This document shows positions 24,722 to 32,977 of a DNA stretch of 64,000 nucleotides, in pieces. The first letter of the stretch is position 1. Every line of letters begins with the position of its first letter. Both the position numbers and the translations under genes were made by a program. Source of the stretch: Parabacteroides timonensis (GTDB lineage: Bacteria; Bacteroidota; Bacteroidia; Bacteroidales; Tannerellaceae); NCBI RefSeq assembly GCF_900128505.1, contig NZ_LT669940.1, positions 1 to 64,000 on the forward strand. Reading direction: 5' to 3'. The notes under the pieces were generated by a model that saw only the letters and a program-made list of their open reading frames with translations, had not been told where the DNA came from and did not search any database.

Positions 24722-27256
24722 ATGGATAATAAATGGTATAAAAGATCTGGTTGGTTGGCAGGACTATCGTTGTGCTTGTCGATGGTCGCTTGTAATAAGT
24801 CGGACCAGATAATTGTGGATGTCTCCCAGGAAGGGGCCGAAGTGCCCTCTTCACTGTACGGTGTGTTTTTCGAAGAAATTACACATTCCGGAGATGGTGG
24901 TTTATATGCGGAAATGGTGCTTAACCGTGGGTTCGAAGACGGTAACTTGCCGTCAGGGACTGTTTACGAGGATGGATATGCCGTATCGAAAGATTTACCT
25001 TGCTATTCCAACGACTCGATCAATCATTTCAAGGTAAAATGGCAGGATGGAAAGGCCATGAACGGGTGGGAAGTCGTTTGTGCGGCAGGCCAGCCTGTTT
25101 ATAAGGTCGTGGATAACCAACCCCTGCATCCGGCAACCCCGCATGCTTTACAGTTGGAACTGGGAAAGTCGGCAGGTGACGTACAGGTTATCAACAATGG
25201 ATACTGGCATATGGCCCTTACCAAAGGGAGTTCTTATAAGCTGGCTTTTTACCTGAAAGCGGATGCTGCCAGCGATGAAGAAGTGTCTGTCGCTTTAATC
25301 GATGAGAACAATCAGCCGGCTGCTTCACAGAGCTTTAAAATCATCCGTGATAACCAGTGGCACCGTTACGACGGAACACTTGTCTCTGCTTCGACAGGAA
25401 ACAAATACCGTCTGGCACTGACCTTCAAGAACAAAGGAACTATTTATCTGGATTATGTATCCCTGTTCCCGGAAGAAACATTTATGGATCGTCCGAACGG
25501 TATGCGTAAAGATGTGGCTGAAATGCTGGCTGATCTTCATCCTGCCTTTATCCGTTGGCCGGGTGGCTGTATCGTGGAAGGCCTGAACATGGCAAACCGT
25601 GTTAAATGGAAAGAAACGATCGGCGATCCTGTGACCCGTCCGGGCGAATATAACCTTTGGGGATATCGCAGTACGTATGGTTTCGGTTATCATGAGTTCT
25701 TGCAATTCTGCGAGGATGTGCATGCGGACGGTATGTTCGTTTGTAATGCCGGTATGGCCTGCCTGTTCCGTAACGGGGATTTCTGTGACGATAAACAGGT
25801 GGATGACCTGATCCAGGAAGCGTTGGATGCTATCGAGTATGCCATCGGCGATACAGATACTTATTGGGGTAAGAAAAGAGCGGAGAACGGTCACCCGGCT
25901 CCTTTCCCATTGAAATATGTCGAGATAGGAAACGAAAATATCGGTTCCCGTTATGCTGCCAATTACAAACGCTTCTATGCGGCTATCAAAGAGAAATATC
26001 CTCAGATCACACCGATCTGTGCCCTGATGTTCAGTCCTTATCTGCAAGAAGCCGGACCGATCGATATCATCGATCCGCATTATTATGAGACGGCCGACTG
26101 GTTCTATCGCAACGGCGACCTGTATGATAAACTTCCGGCCGATTATCCTTATAAGATTTATGTCGGTGAGTACGCCGCTACCGGACGTTCCAGCTTGTAT
26201 TCTTCATTGGCTGAAGCTGCTTATCTGACGGGTGTGGAACGTAATGCCGATAAGGTACAGTTGGTATCTTACGCTCCTCTATTGGAAAATGCGGACGGAC
26301 ATGGCCGTAACCACCTGATCGTTTTGAAGAACGACTCGGTATATGGCCGTACGAACTATCATATCCTGAAGATGTTTTCAGATAACCGTCCGGATGTCAA
26401 CCTGAAAACCCAGGTTCTTCCGGCTGAGACGCAGCCTATTTTCCAGACACAGGGAATTCTGGGTATCGGAACTTGCAACACCGTAGCCGAATTCAAAGAC
26501 TTTAAGGTAACCCGTGACGGTGAAACGGTATACGCTACCGACTGGAGCGACCTGTCTTCTGCCTGGACTGCTTCACAAGGCGACTGGAGCCTTGATAACG
26601 GCGTCCTGAAACAGTCGAAAGTGGAAGGTGACTCTTACTTGTGGCTGAACGGCAAAGAACTTGGCGACTGCACCATAGAACTGAAAGCCCAAAAGCTTGA
26701 AGGACGTGAAGGTTTCCGTATCTTTTTCGGTTCTAAAGGAGAAGAACAATATTTTATGGCGGATATCGGTAGCCATACGAACGAGTCTGTGATCTTCGGA
26801 GAAAGAAATGCTGCCGGCAATGTCTCTTTGTTCGACTATCGTAACGCAACCGGTGTAAATACTTATCGCTGGTATGATGTCAGAATCGAGATTAAGGGAA
26901 ATCACTGGAAATGTTATCTGGATAACCAGTTGGAGTATGAATATACTTATCTGCCGGTAATCCGTCATTATGCTGTTTCCGGCTATGACAAGCAGACTAA
27001 CGAGGTTGTTATCAAATTGGTAAATGGTGAGAATACACCGTGGAATACTTCGATCAACCTGTCTAATATGAAATCGGTTCAAGCGGAAGGTACGCAGATC
27101 ACTTTAAGTGGTGTGGATCCGGATGATGAGAACAGTTTTGCAAATCCGGAAAAAGTCGTTCCGGTAGAAACTGTCTTGAAAGGAATAAAACCTTCTTTCG
27201 AAATGGTTTGTCAGCCTAATTCATTTACGATCCTGCGAATTCCTTGCGAACGATAA
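24722..27256 (+). CDS. GH51 alpha-L-arabinofuranosidase lipoprotein
   Basis: Lipoprotein of 844 residues (lipobox SLCLSMVACNK, Cys at about 24). Order: an N-terminal strand region (SSLYGVFFEEITHSGDGGLYAEMVLNRGFED), a CBM4/9-like beta-sandwich (about 130-255), the GH51 barrel with FIRWPGGCIVEG, acid/base Glu in YVEIGNENIGSR (about 403) and nucleophile Glu in YVGEYAATGRSS (about 482), then a LamG/DUF1080-like insert (about 575-735) and the C-terminal beta domain. It releases arabinofuranose from arabinan or arabinoxylan side chains. It closes PUL 1 and is followed by a two-way terminator. Its last 378 bp recur as a fragment at 44387-44764. Confidence 0.93.
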   Translation: MDNKWYKRSGWLAGLSLCLSMVACNKSDQIIVDVSQEGAEVPSSLYGVFFEEITHSGDGGLYAEMVLNRGFEDGNLPSGTVYEDGYAVSKDLPCYSNDSINHFKVKWQDGKAMNGWEVVCAAGQPVYKVVDNQPLHPATPHALQLELGKSAGDVQVINNGYWHMALTKGSSYKLAFYLKADAASDEEVSVALIDENNQPAASQSFKIIRDNQWHRYDGTLVSASTGNKYRLALTFKNKGTIYLDYVSLFPEETFMDRPNGMRKDVAEMLADLHPAFIRWPGGCIVEGLNMANRVKWKETIGDPVTRPGEYNLWGYRSTYGFGYHEFLQFCEDVHADGMFVCNAGMACLFRNGDFCDDKQVDDLIQEALDAIEYAIGDTDTYWGKKRAENGHPAPFPLKYVEIGNENIGSRYAANYKRFYAAIKEKYPQITPICALMFSPYLQEAGPIDIIDPHYYETADWFYRNGDLYDKLPADYPYKIYVGEYAATGRSSLYSSLAEAAYLTGVERNADKVQLVSYAPLLENADGHGRNHLIVLKNDSVYGRTNYHILKMFSDNRPDVNLKTQVLPAETQPIFQTQGILGIGTCNTVAEFKDFKVTRDGETVYATDWSDLSSAWTASQGDWSLDNGVLKQSKVEGDSYLWLNGKELGDCTIELKAQKLEGREGFRIFFGSKGEEQYFMADIGSHTNESVIFGERNAAGNVSLFDYRNATGVNTYRWYDVRIEIKGNHWKCYLDNQLEYEYTYLPVIRHYAVSGYDKQTNEVVIKLVNGENTPWNTSINLSNMKSVQAEGTQITLSGVDPDDENSFANPEKVVPVETVLKGIKPSFEMVCQPNSFTILRIPCER
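26879..27256 (+). repeat. Direct repeat copy A (3' end of GH51)
   Basis: This stretch is repeated, same orientation and no indels, at 44387-44764. I count about 18 differences over 378 bp (roughly 95% identity), many of them silent. Homology stops at the stop codon. Confidence 0.9.
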
Positions 27257-27279
27257 GCACGATTAGCAAGTAAATATAA

Positions 27280-27318
27280 TACCTGCCGGAATCTTTACAA
27301 AAAGACTTTCGGCAGGTA
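27280..27318. terminator. Two-way terminator between GH51 and the convergent GH32-type gene
   Basis: Stem TACCTGCCGGAA (27280-27291) with TTCGGCAGGTA (27308-27318), one bulge, flanked by AT-rich sequence. It sits between two convergent genes. Confidence 0.7.
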
Positions 27319-27353
27319 TATTTATATCCGGACAGATAGAACAATTATATTAA

Positions 27354-29417
27354 CTATTTGAGGGGAGCTATTTTCAAGTTTTTTATTTCTGTTTGTTCGG
27401 AGCGAAGAATTAATTTTTCCACTTTCAAACCCGGACGAAATGATATCATGGTACGTTGGCCTGCAATTTCAGTATCAATTTGTGAACCACCAAATTTATC
27501 TTCATATTTGACGATCATACGAAGTGTAAACGGTTTGTCGGTATCGATCAAGTTTTCAATGGCATAATCGCGTGCATGGTTTGGATAACCTCCTTCACGT
27601 AAAGTCTTTTCTGCTTCTGCGAATTTCTGCAGATTTCCTTTTGCATACTGTGCTTTCTTTGCTTTGGGACTAACCTGAATTTCACAAGCGTGATCGTTTT
27701 CGTCGGCACCGAGAAGTAAAGCTCCGAGTTTTCCGGATAGATCATCTCCGGGCTCAACATCGAATGTCAACATAAATGAAGGATTTTCAATAGTAAAAGA
27801 AGATGGCTCTGTTATTTTTTTAGCCAAAGTCTTTGCCTTTTCAGTAGCTGGAATAATTTCCTCCATCCATTTTGTTCCGATACGGCCGTCAGGGTAATGG
27901 ATCATCTCATGAATGTTTAATGTCCCGCCCCAGTTAACCATTGGAATCCAACCGGCCATCAGGAAGCGCCCACCAGCTATTTCAGTGATGGCGGGTACAC
28001 ACATCCCATTATAAAAATCCAGTCCTTGTTTGACTACATCCGTATATTCATCTTCACCTGCATTAGATGGTTTTGACCATAAGCCAGTAAATCCACCGAT
28101 TACATAATCAAAATTTCCCCAGCGGAAAAAGAACGTGCAGTCACCTCCCGGAGGAAATCCGGGATTGACAGACCACCAGCCACCATCGATTGAGCCAGAC
28201 TCCCAGGTTCCTTTGGCTCCATAGTTGGCCAACATGCGTAAACGTCCTTCCGGATCGGTATATACACTTGGGTTTTCGCATGGGTGGAATAATATATGTG
28301 TTTTCTTGAAATTGCTTATACCATCCTGGCTGATAGAGTAAGTCGAACCGGCAGGAAATCCGGGCATCGTATCGTAACGGAAGGAGCCTGTTGCACCATG
28401 TTCATTATAGTAATCCCATAACTGTGGTAAGGTTGTCTTTTCTTTGGGATAAATACGGGTCGTATGAAGTCCGTAGCTGATACAAAGTTTATCGTTAAAA
28501 ACAAAAGGCGTACCTGTACCTAATGTTTCCCATTGTTCTTCAATAGGGGTAGCTGGATCGTGTTCAGTCCATGTCTTGAAGTCAGTTGTTGAGATATGCT
28601 CGAAATAATGGGCTCCCCTGCCGAATTTGCTGGCATGTCCGCGTCTGTCATACAAATAAAATACATGATAACGTCCTTGGTAGAAGAAAGTTGCTACATC
28701 ACCTACCCAGGTATTATGCCCTTCAGGTGTCCAGTATTGGATTTCCGGTGAAGTGCGTGGTGTATCTAAATTTGTTTTTTGAGGTTCAATTCCCGGAAAA
28801 TATATTTCAGCTTTCGAAACAATAGAAGGATCTATTTCCCAGGTTGTTTGTTCTCCCCATTGAGGATAACCTAAAGGGAAGTCATTATCCAGGAGTTCAT
28901 TGTCGACAAACATAGTCCATCGAACCCCTGAAAAATGAAGGACAATTTCATGTTCTCCTTCAGGCTTATCCAACATTGCCAACGGAATACCGACTGGCAT
29001 ATAGCGGGCTTCTTCCGGTTGAACCGGTAGATGGAGCAGGAGGGAAGCCTCCAATACAGGTACGGAACCGTCAGCCATAGGATAGGCCGGGTAATTTTGT
29101 TGTTTGCGGTCTTCCGGATCGTTTCGATATGTATTTAATTCCAATACCCCCGGAATTGTAAGTAACGATTTTTTTGAAGTGACTTTTGTCAGGTTGACCT
29201 GTAGTTTAATAGTGAAACTGCTACTATCTCCCGGTGATACAAAATTATTTTTTGCATTCTGCTGCGTGAGGGTATTTAATGGGGTATCCTGGGTTGTAAA
29301 ATTCCAGGGGGAAGAACGGAGTTCGAGTTGAACCGGCTTTTGTGTCTCGGTACAGCCGATAATACTACTGATAATGAGTATGACTACGGTAAACGAAGTA
29401 ATAAATTTAGTATTCAT
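27354..29417 (-). CDS. GH32-type lipoprotein with N-terminal beta-sandwich and altered active site
   Basis: Lipoprotein of 687 residues (lipobox ISSIIGCTET). Residues about 30-220 form a LamG-like sandwich (HEIVLHFSGVRWTMFVDNELL). A GH32-type five-bladed propeller and a C-terminal sandwich follow. The nucleophile Asp is kept (Asp240 in WVGDVATFF). At the Arg-Asp-Pro position the sequence is Glu-Asn-Pro (381-383), and at the Glu-Cys acid/base it is Asp-Cys (426-427). So only one of three classical acidic residues is unchanged, and activity on ordinary fructans is doubtful. I start at Met 29417 (MNTKFITSF). It follows the regulator gene on the same strand (131-bp gap), on the left edge of PUL 2. 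Confidence 0.8.
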   Translation of the reverse strand: MNTKFITSFTVVILIISSIIGCTETQKPVQLELRSSPWNFTTQDTPLNTLTQQNAKNNFVSPGDSSSFTIKLQVNLTKVTSKKSLLTIPGVLELNTYRNDPEDRKQQNYPAYPMADGSVPVLEASLLLHLPVQPEEARYMPVGIPLAMLDKPEGEHEIVLHFSGVRWTMFVDNELLDNDFPLGYPQWGEQTTWEIDPSIVSKAEIYFPGIEPQKTNLDTPRTSPEIQYWTPEGHNTWVGDVATFFYQGRYHVFYLYDRRGHASKFGRGAHYFEHISTTDFKTWTEHDPATPIEEQWETLGTGTPFVFNDKLCISYGLHTTRIYPKEKTTLPQLWDYYNEHGATGSFRYDTMPGFPAGSTYSISQDGISNFKKTHILFHPCENPSVYTDPEGRLRMLANYGAKGTWESGSIDGGWWSVNPGFPPGGDCTFFFRWGNFDYVIGGFTGLWSKPSNAGEDEYTDVVKQGLDFYNGMCVPAITEIAGGRFLMAGWIPMVNWGGTLNIHEMIHYPDGRIGTKWMEEIIPATEKAKTLAKKITEPSSFTIENPSFMLTFDVEPGDDLSGKLGALLLGADENDHACEIQVSPKAKKAQYAKGNLQKFAEAEKTLREGGYPNHARDYAIENLIDTDKPFTLRMIVKYEDKFGGSQIDTEIAGQRTMISFRPGLKVEKLILRSEQTEIKNLKIAPLK

Positions 29418-29548
29418 TTTTCCAGAAATTTGAGTGTAACAATTATCTGTCACAATCTTTTAAGAGACTGTGACTGTTAGAATTTAATAATTTGTAATCT
29501 CTGATGCCTGATGTAAGTCAAAAGGATCAGAGTGTAATTTGTATAATC

Positions 29549-30640
29549 TTAGAGAAATTGACTGGATTCACGAATCACTATTTCTCCTGTCAGGTTTGCT
29601 GTAATGGGAATGTGGTTGTTGTCTTTTAATCTCCGCATCAATAACTCAATGCTGACGTTGGCAATCTCCACACATGGTTGCCTGTAAGATGTCAATGAAT
29701 GTTTGAGATGCTTTGAATATTTCATATCATCATATGCGCACATCAAAATATCCGATGATATTTTGATGCCTAAAGCATCCAAAGAAGACATGAGCACTGC
29801 AGCTGTGGAATCATTAGCACATATAATACCTGTTTTCCCGGGAACAATTTCCATTTGTTTAACAAAATCCAGATCTTCAGGATTCCCACAAAAAATATTA
29901 TTCTCAGTAAATGGATACTGATGTTTAAGGACAGTTTCACGAACACCGGAAAGGCGTAAGTCTACAGAACTGGCCGAATCAGGACGGTAAAAAAAATGAA
30001 GTTTATTGCAGCCCTGATCGATCAGGTGTTTTGCCATGATACAACCGGCACTGAAATTATCCAGGCATACCACATCAAATTCACTTCGTTCGGGAAAAGT
30101 CAGAATATCCCTGTCAATAAGAACTAATGGTATATTGGCTTCCCGTATAGCTGCACAGATTTTTAAATTCAGGTTGTATGCATCCGGAACTCTTTCCAGC
30201 GGGGAAAAGAAAATACCATCGACCTTTTTATTTATGTAACTTTCACAGCACGTTTCAATAAGTGTTTTTCTGATTTCCGCACTGCTTGCTGTAGCTCCTT
30301 CCCAAAGGCAATTGAATCTACCGATTTCGGATTGCCTCAAGAGTTGGTCATTAATAATGGAAAATATTTCCGATTCACCTGCTCCGGGTAAAAGTAAGCC
30401 AAATGTATAGGTTGTATTTTTACATTGGTATATAACGACTGTACCAAGTCCTTTCGTCTTTTTTATAAAACCTTCTTCTTGTAACTGGTTATATACCTTA
30501 GCAATAGTCGGTCTGGAAACAGAATATTTTTGAGCCAGTGTTTGCTCGGTAGGTAACATAGACCCCGGGGCAAATGCTTCTTTCAATATCTGATCTTTCA
30601 ATGTATTGTAAATAACCTTGTAGCTTATTTTAGATTCCAT
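29549..30640 (-). CDS. GntR-type HTH regulator with LacI-like sugar-binding domain
   Basis: Regulator of 363 residues. Residues about 1-70 form a GntR winged helix (YKVIYNTLKDQILKEAFAPG, LPTEQTLAQKYSVSRPTIAKVYNQLQEEGFIKKTKGLGTVV). The rest is a periplasmic-binding-protein-like effector domain (TFGLLLPGAGESEIFS, KVDGIFFSPLE, GIICANDSTAAVLMSSLDALG), as in AraR-type repressors. It probably represses PUL 2 until an intracellular sugar or sugar phosphate binds. The start is Met 30640 (MESKISYK); a -7 box and a TGCAAA-TAG-TTTGCA palindrome lie just upstream, suggesting autoregulation. It is divergent from the main hydrolase/susCD operon. Confidence 0.92.
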   Translation of the reverse strand: MESKISYKVIYNTLKDQILKEAFAPGSMLPTEQTLAQKYSVSRPTIAKVYNQLQEEGFIKKTKGLGTVVIYQCKNTTYTFGLLLPGAGESEIFSIINDQLLRQSEIGRFNCLWEGATASSAEIRKTLIETCCESYINKKVDGIFFSPLERVPDAYNLNLKICAAIREANIPLVLIDRDILTFPERSEFDVVCLDNFSAGCIMAKHLIDQGCNKLHFFYRPDSASSVDLRLSGVRETVLKHQYPFTENNIFCGNPEDLDFVKQMEIVPGKTGIICANDSTAAVLMSSLDALGIKISSDILMCAYDDMKYSKHLKHSLTSYRQPCVEIANVSIELLMRRLKDNNHIPITANLTGEIVIRESSQFL

Positions 30641-30663
30641 AAAGGTGATTTTAAAGTTATGTG

Positions 30664-30671
30664 CAAATGTA
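30664..30671 (-). promoter_or_regulatory. Putative -7 box (TACATTTG) of the regulator gene
   Basis: Minus-strand TACATTTG, 23 bp upstream of the ATG at 30640. Confidence 0.45.
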
Positions 30672-30680
30672 ATTATTATT

Positions 30681-30695
30681 TGCAAATAGTTTGCA
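30681..30695. promoter_or_regulatory. Candidate autoregulatory operator (TGCAAA-TAG-TTTGCA)
   Basis: Perfect 6+3+6 palindrome immediately upstream of the regulator's -7 box; a binding dimer here would block its promoter. Confidence 0.45.
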
Positions 30696-30808
30696 TTTGT
30701 TGGTGGTAAATGTGATTTTTTTTTGTTGGTGGATTAGGAATGTAAAATATAGACCTTGCTGGATGTAAGTTATTCTTCTTGAAATGTTAAAGTGTGACAT
30801 GTTGGTGT

Positions 30809-30827
30809 TTACATTTAATGAATGTAA
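30809..30827. promoter_or_regulatory. Candidate operator (TTACATT-TAATG-AATGTAA)
   Basis: Perfect 7-bp inverted repeat with a 5-bp spacer in the middle of the divergent control region; its half-site ATGTAA recurs in the repeats at 30973-31014. Confidence 0.45.
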
Positions 30828-30972
30828 TGTTTGTAAGGTTTAAGATATTTTATTTAAAGGTATTTTGATGCTTATGCATTGATATATATACTATTAGGCT
30901 GTGTATTGCTTCTGTTCTGTCCTGGCGTCTTATATTTCTGTTTACTCTTTTTTAAGTATTGTATATGACGAT

Positions 30973-31014
30973 AAATGTAATAAATGTGATAAATTAAAAT
31001 GTGCTAAAATGTAA
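30973..31014 (+). promoter_or_regulatory. Four AAATGTRA-like repeats just upstream of the PUL 2 promoter
   Basis: Copies of AAATGT(A/G) begin at 30973, 30982, 30997 and 31007 (one is AAATGTGC), all in the same orientation and ending 8 bp before the -33 TTTG. This is a plausible binding cluster for the GntR/LacI regulator. Confidence 0.5.
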
Positions 31015-31021
31015 ATTGTTC

Positions 31022-31052
31022 TTTGTTTATTATGATCTGATCTCTATATTTG
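31022..31052 (+). promoter_or_regulatory. Full-consensus Bacteroidetes promoter for PUL 2
   Basis: TTTG (31022-31025), 19-bp spacer, TATATTTG (31045-31052). It matches TTTG-N19-TAnnTTTG exactly. The predicted transcript would have a leader of roughly 100 bases before the ATG at 31156. Confidence 0.75.
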
Positions 31053-31155
31053 CAACGGGAGACAAGGGATGTTTTGTTAGCTAAATGTAATATGACTATC
31101 ATATTGCTTTGTTATTTACTTTACAACTAATGTATAAAAATTAAATCATACTCAA

Positions 31156-32637
31156 ATGAAAAAAGAACTTTTAGCAACTTTTCTATTAGTTACGATATCT
31201 TCTTTTGCACAGGTTGTAAAAGATTATAATCCGGCCATTCAGCGCACTACCCATATGCAATATTTTAAACCGGTAGAAGAACATCTGTTTTCCGGTGATT
31301 GTATGCCTTATTATCATAATGGAACATTCTATTTGTACTGGCTACTGGACGAAGGGCATCATGCGGGTCTTGGAGGTTTGGGAGGTCATCAGTGGGCATT
31401 GAGCACTACAACTGATTTGATAAACTGGAAACACTATCCGGTTGCTTTAGGTATTGAAAACGAGGAATGGGAAAAGTCTATCTGTACAGGATCTGTAATT
31501 GCGGAAGGTGATAAATTCTATGCATTTTATGCAACGCGTGTGAAGGAAAACGAGAGAGTACATGAACAACTGAGCTATGCAATAAGTACGGATGGCGGAT
31601 ATACTTACCAAAAGCAGGAACCCAATCCGTTTTATTATGCTCCAGAAGAATGTATAAGCCGCGATTTTAGAGACCCGAAAGTCTTTAAGGATGAAAACGG
31701 TCTTTTCCATTTGTTCATTCCCGGTAATTTGAAAGAGCCCTCTTTAGACGGTTTTGGAGGATATCTGGTGCATCTTACTTCAACTGACCTGAAAAACTGG
31801 AAGGAAGTGGAATCTCCGTTGAAAGGACAACGCGGAACTCCCGAATGCGCGGATTATTTTAAGTGGAACGATTGGTATTATTTATTATACAGTATTGGTG
31901 GCCACACCTATTATCTTATGTCCAAAGATACGTATGGCCCCTGGATATATCCGGAATCACAGGCCTTGATTGAATATTTCGGAAGTGTCTATAAAACAGC
32001 TGGTTTTAAAGACGGACGCCGTATTGCAGTGGCCTATTCTCCCTGTCGTAAGGATGATAAAGATAACGGGGATAGGATTTGGGGTGGAACTATTTTGCTC
32101 AGGGAAGTATATCAGGAGCCGGATGGAACCTTAGCAACCAAATTTTTAAAAGAAGTTTTACCGGCTATGCATCCGATAACGACTCCGGCCATACAAATTT
32201 CTTCACCCGCAAATATTGTTTCTGTCTCCAAGGGAAATATAACAATGAATGCTTCGGGCGATATCGGTGTAGCTGCTCTTTCCGACCTTCCGGATAATTA
32301 TCGCATTTCGATGAAGATAGAACCTAAAGGAAATTATGAAGAGTTGGGTTTGTTTTTGCGTGCAACAGACGGTCGGAAGAATGGTTATCGTTTGGAGTTA
32401 AACCCGGATAATCAAACGGTTTTAATGCATAATACATCTATTCATGGTGTAAAAGAATTGGATAAACCCATCTTGCTGGATTTGATTGTGAACGGAGAAT
32501 TTTTTGATGTGTCTATAAATAACAAACGATGTGTGCTTAATCGTTTGCCAGAGCAAAAGGGGAAAAACCTCTTCTTCTATGTAAAAAACGGTAATGCCGT
32601 TATCAGAGATATACGAATTCAGGAAATCAAAAATTAG
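31156..32637 (+). CDS. GH32-type glycoside hydrolase, exported
   Basis: Enzyme of 493 residues with a cleavable signal peptide (VTISSFAQ). The propeller carries all three GH32-type acidic residues: Asp48 in FSGDCMPYYHNG, Asp173 in FRDPKVF and Glu230 in GTPECADYF. The segment around Asp48 (SGDCMPYY) departs strongly from the usual W-M-N-D-P-N-G, so its sugar specificity may differ from invertase or levanase. Residues about 350-490 form a C-terminal LamG-like sandwich. It is the first gene after the PUL 2 promoter and probably periplasmic. Confidence 0.85.
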   Translation: MKKELLATFLLVTISSFAQVVKDYNPAIQRTTHMQYFKPVEEHLFSGDCMPYYHNGTFYLYWLLDEGHHAGLGGLGGHQWALSTTTDLINWKHYPVALGIENEEWEKSICTGSVIAEGDKFYAFYATRVKENERVHEQLSYAISTDGGYTYQKQEPNPFYYAPEECISRDFRDPKVFKDENGLFHLFIPGNLKEPSLDGFGGYLVHLTSTDLKNWKEVESPLKGQRGTPECADYFKWNDWYYLLYSIGGHTYYLMSKDTYGPWIYPESQALIEYFGSVYKTAGFKDGRRIAVAYSPCRKDDKDNGDRIWGGTILLREVYQEPDGTLATKFLKEVLPAMHPITTPAIQISSPANIVSVSKGNITMNASGDIGVAALSDLPDNYRISMKIEPKGNYEELGLFLRATDGRKNGYRLELNPDNQTVLMHNTSIHGVKELDKPILLDLIVNGEFFDVSINNKRCVLNRLPEQKGKNLFFYVKNGNAVIRDIRIQEIKN

Positions 32638-32977
32638 TGTTTATGGGTTTAAAATAAAACTTCAGTTTCTTTCCGTTCGGGTTGAATATGCCCGGAAAAC
32701 TTATTTGAATATAATGTGTGAAAATCATCCGGATTGTCCGGTTGACAGGGCCCCTTTTGTCTTTAAAAGGTGAGTTTTTGATTGGATATTTTTCTGTCAG
32801 GGGAAATGATAGCCAAGTCTGGTAAATGGTAAATGAGTGACAAATTTATATATGTATGAAGAATTTAAATAGTGGATGAATCTGATTTAGGAAAGTATGA
32901 TAAATACTTTGAGAGCAAAGTGAAAAGGCGAATATTAAAAAGCACCTTAAGTTTAATAACAATTAAAAATCTATTTC
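32638..32977. other. Spacer between GH32-type gene and susC of PUL 2
   Basis: 340 bp without a gene. An imperfect GC-rich hairpin (TTCGGG near 32677 with CCCGGAA near 32693) may terminate or process the upstream transcript. A near-consensus -7 (ATACTTTG, about 32904-32911) could give susC its own promoter. Neither is strong. Confidence 0.3.

Larger units (their letters stand above)
30641..31155. other. Divergent control region of PUL 2
   Basis: This 515-bp AT-rich spacer has no gene. It carries a -7 box for the regulator (30664-30671, minus), palindromes at 30681-30695 and 30809-30827, four AAATGTRA-like repeats between 30973 and 31014, and a full-consensus promoter for the rightward operon at 31022-31052. 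It is the most likely site of action of the GntR/LacI regulator. Confidence 0.7.
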
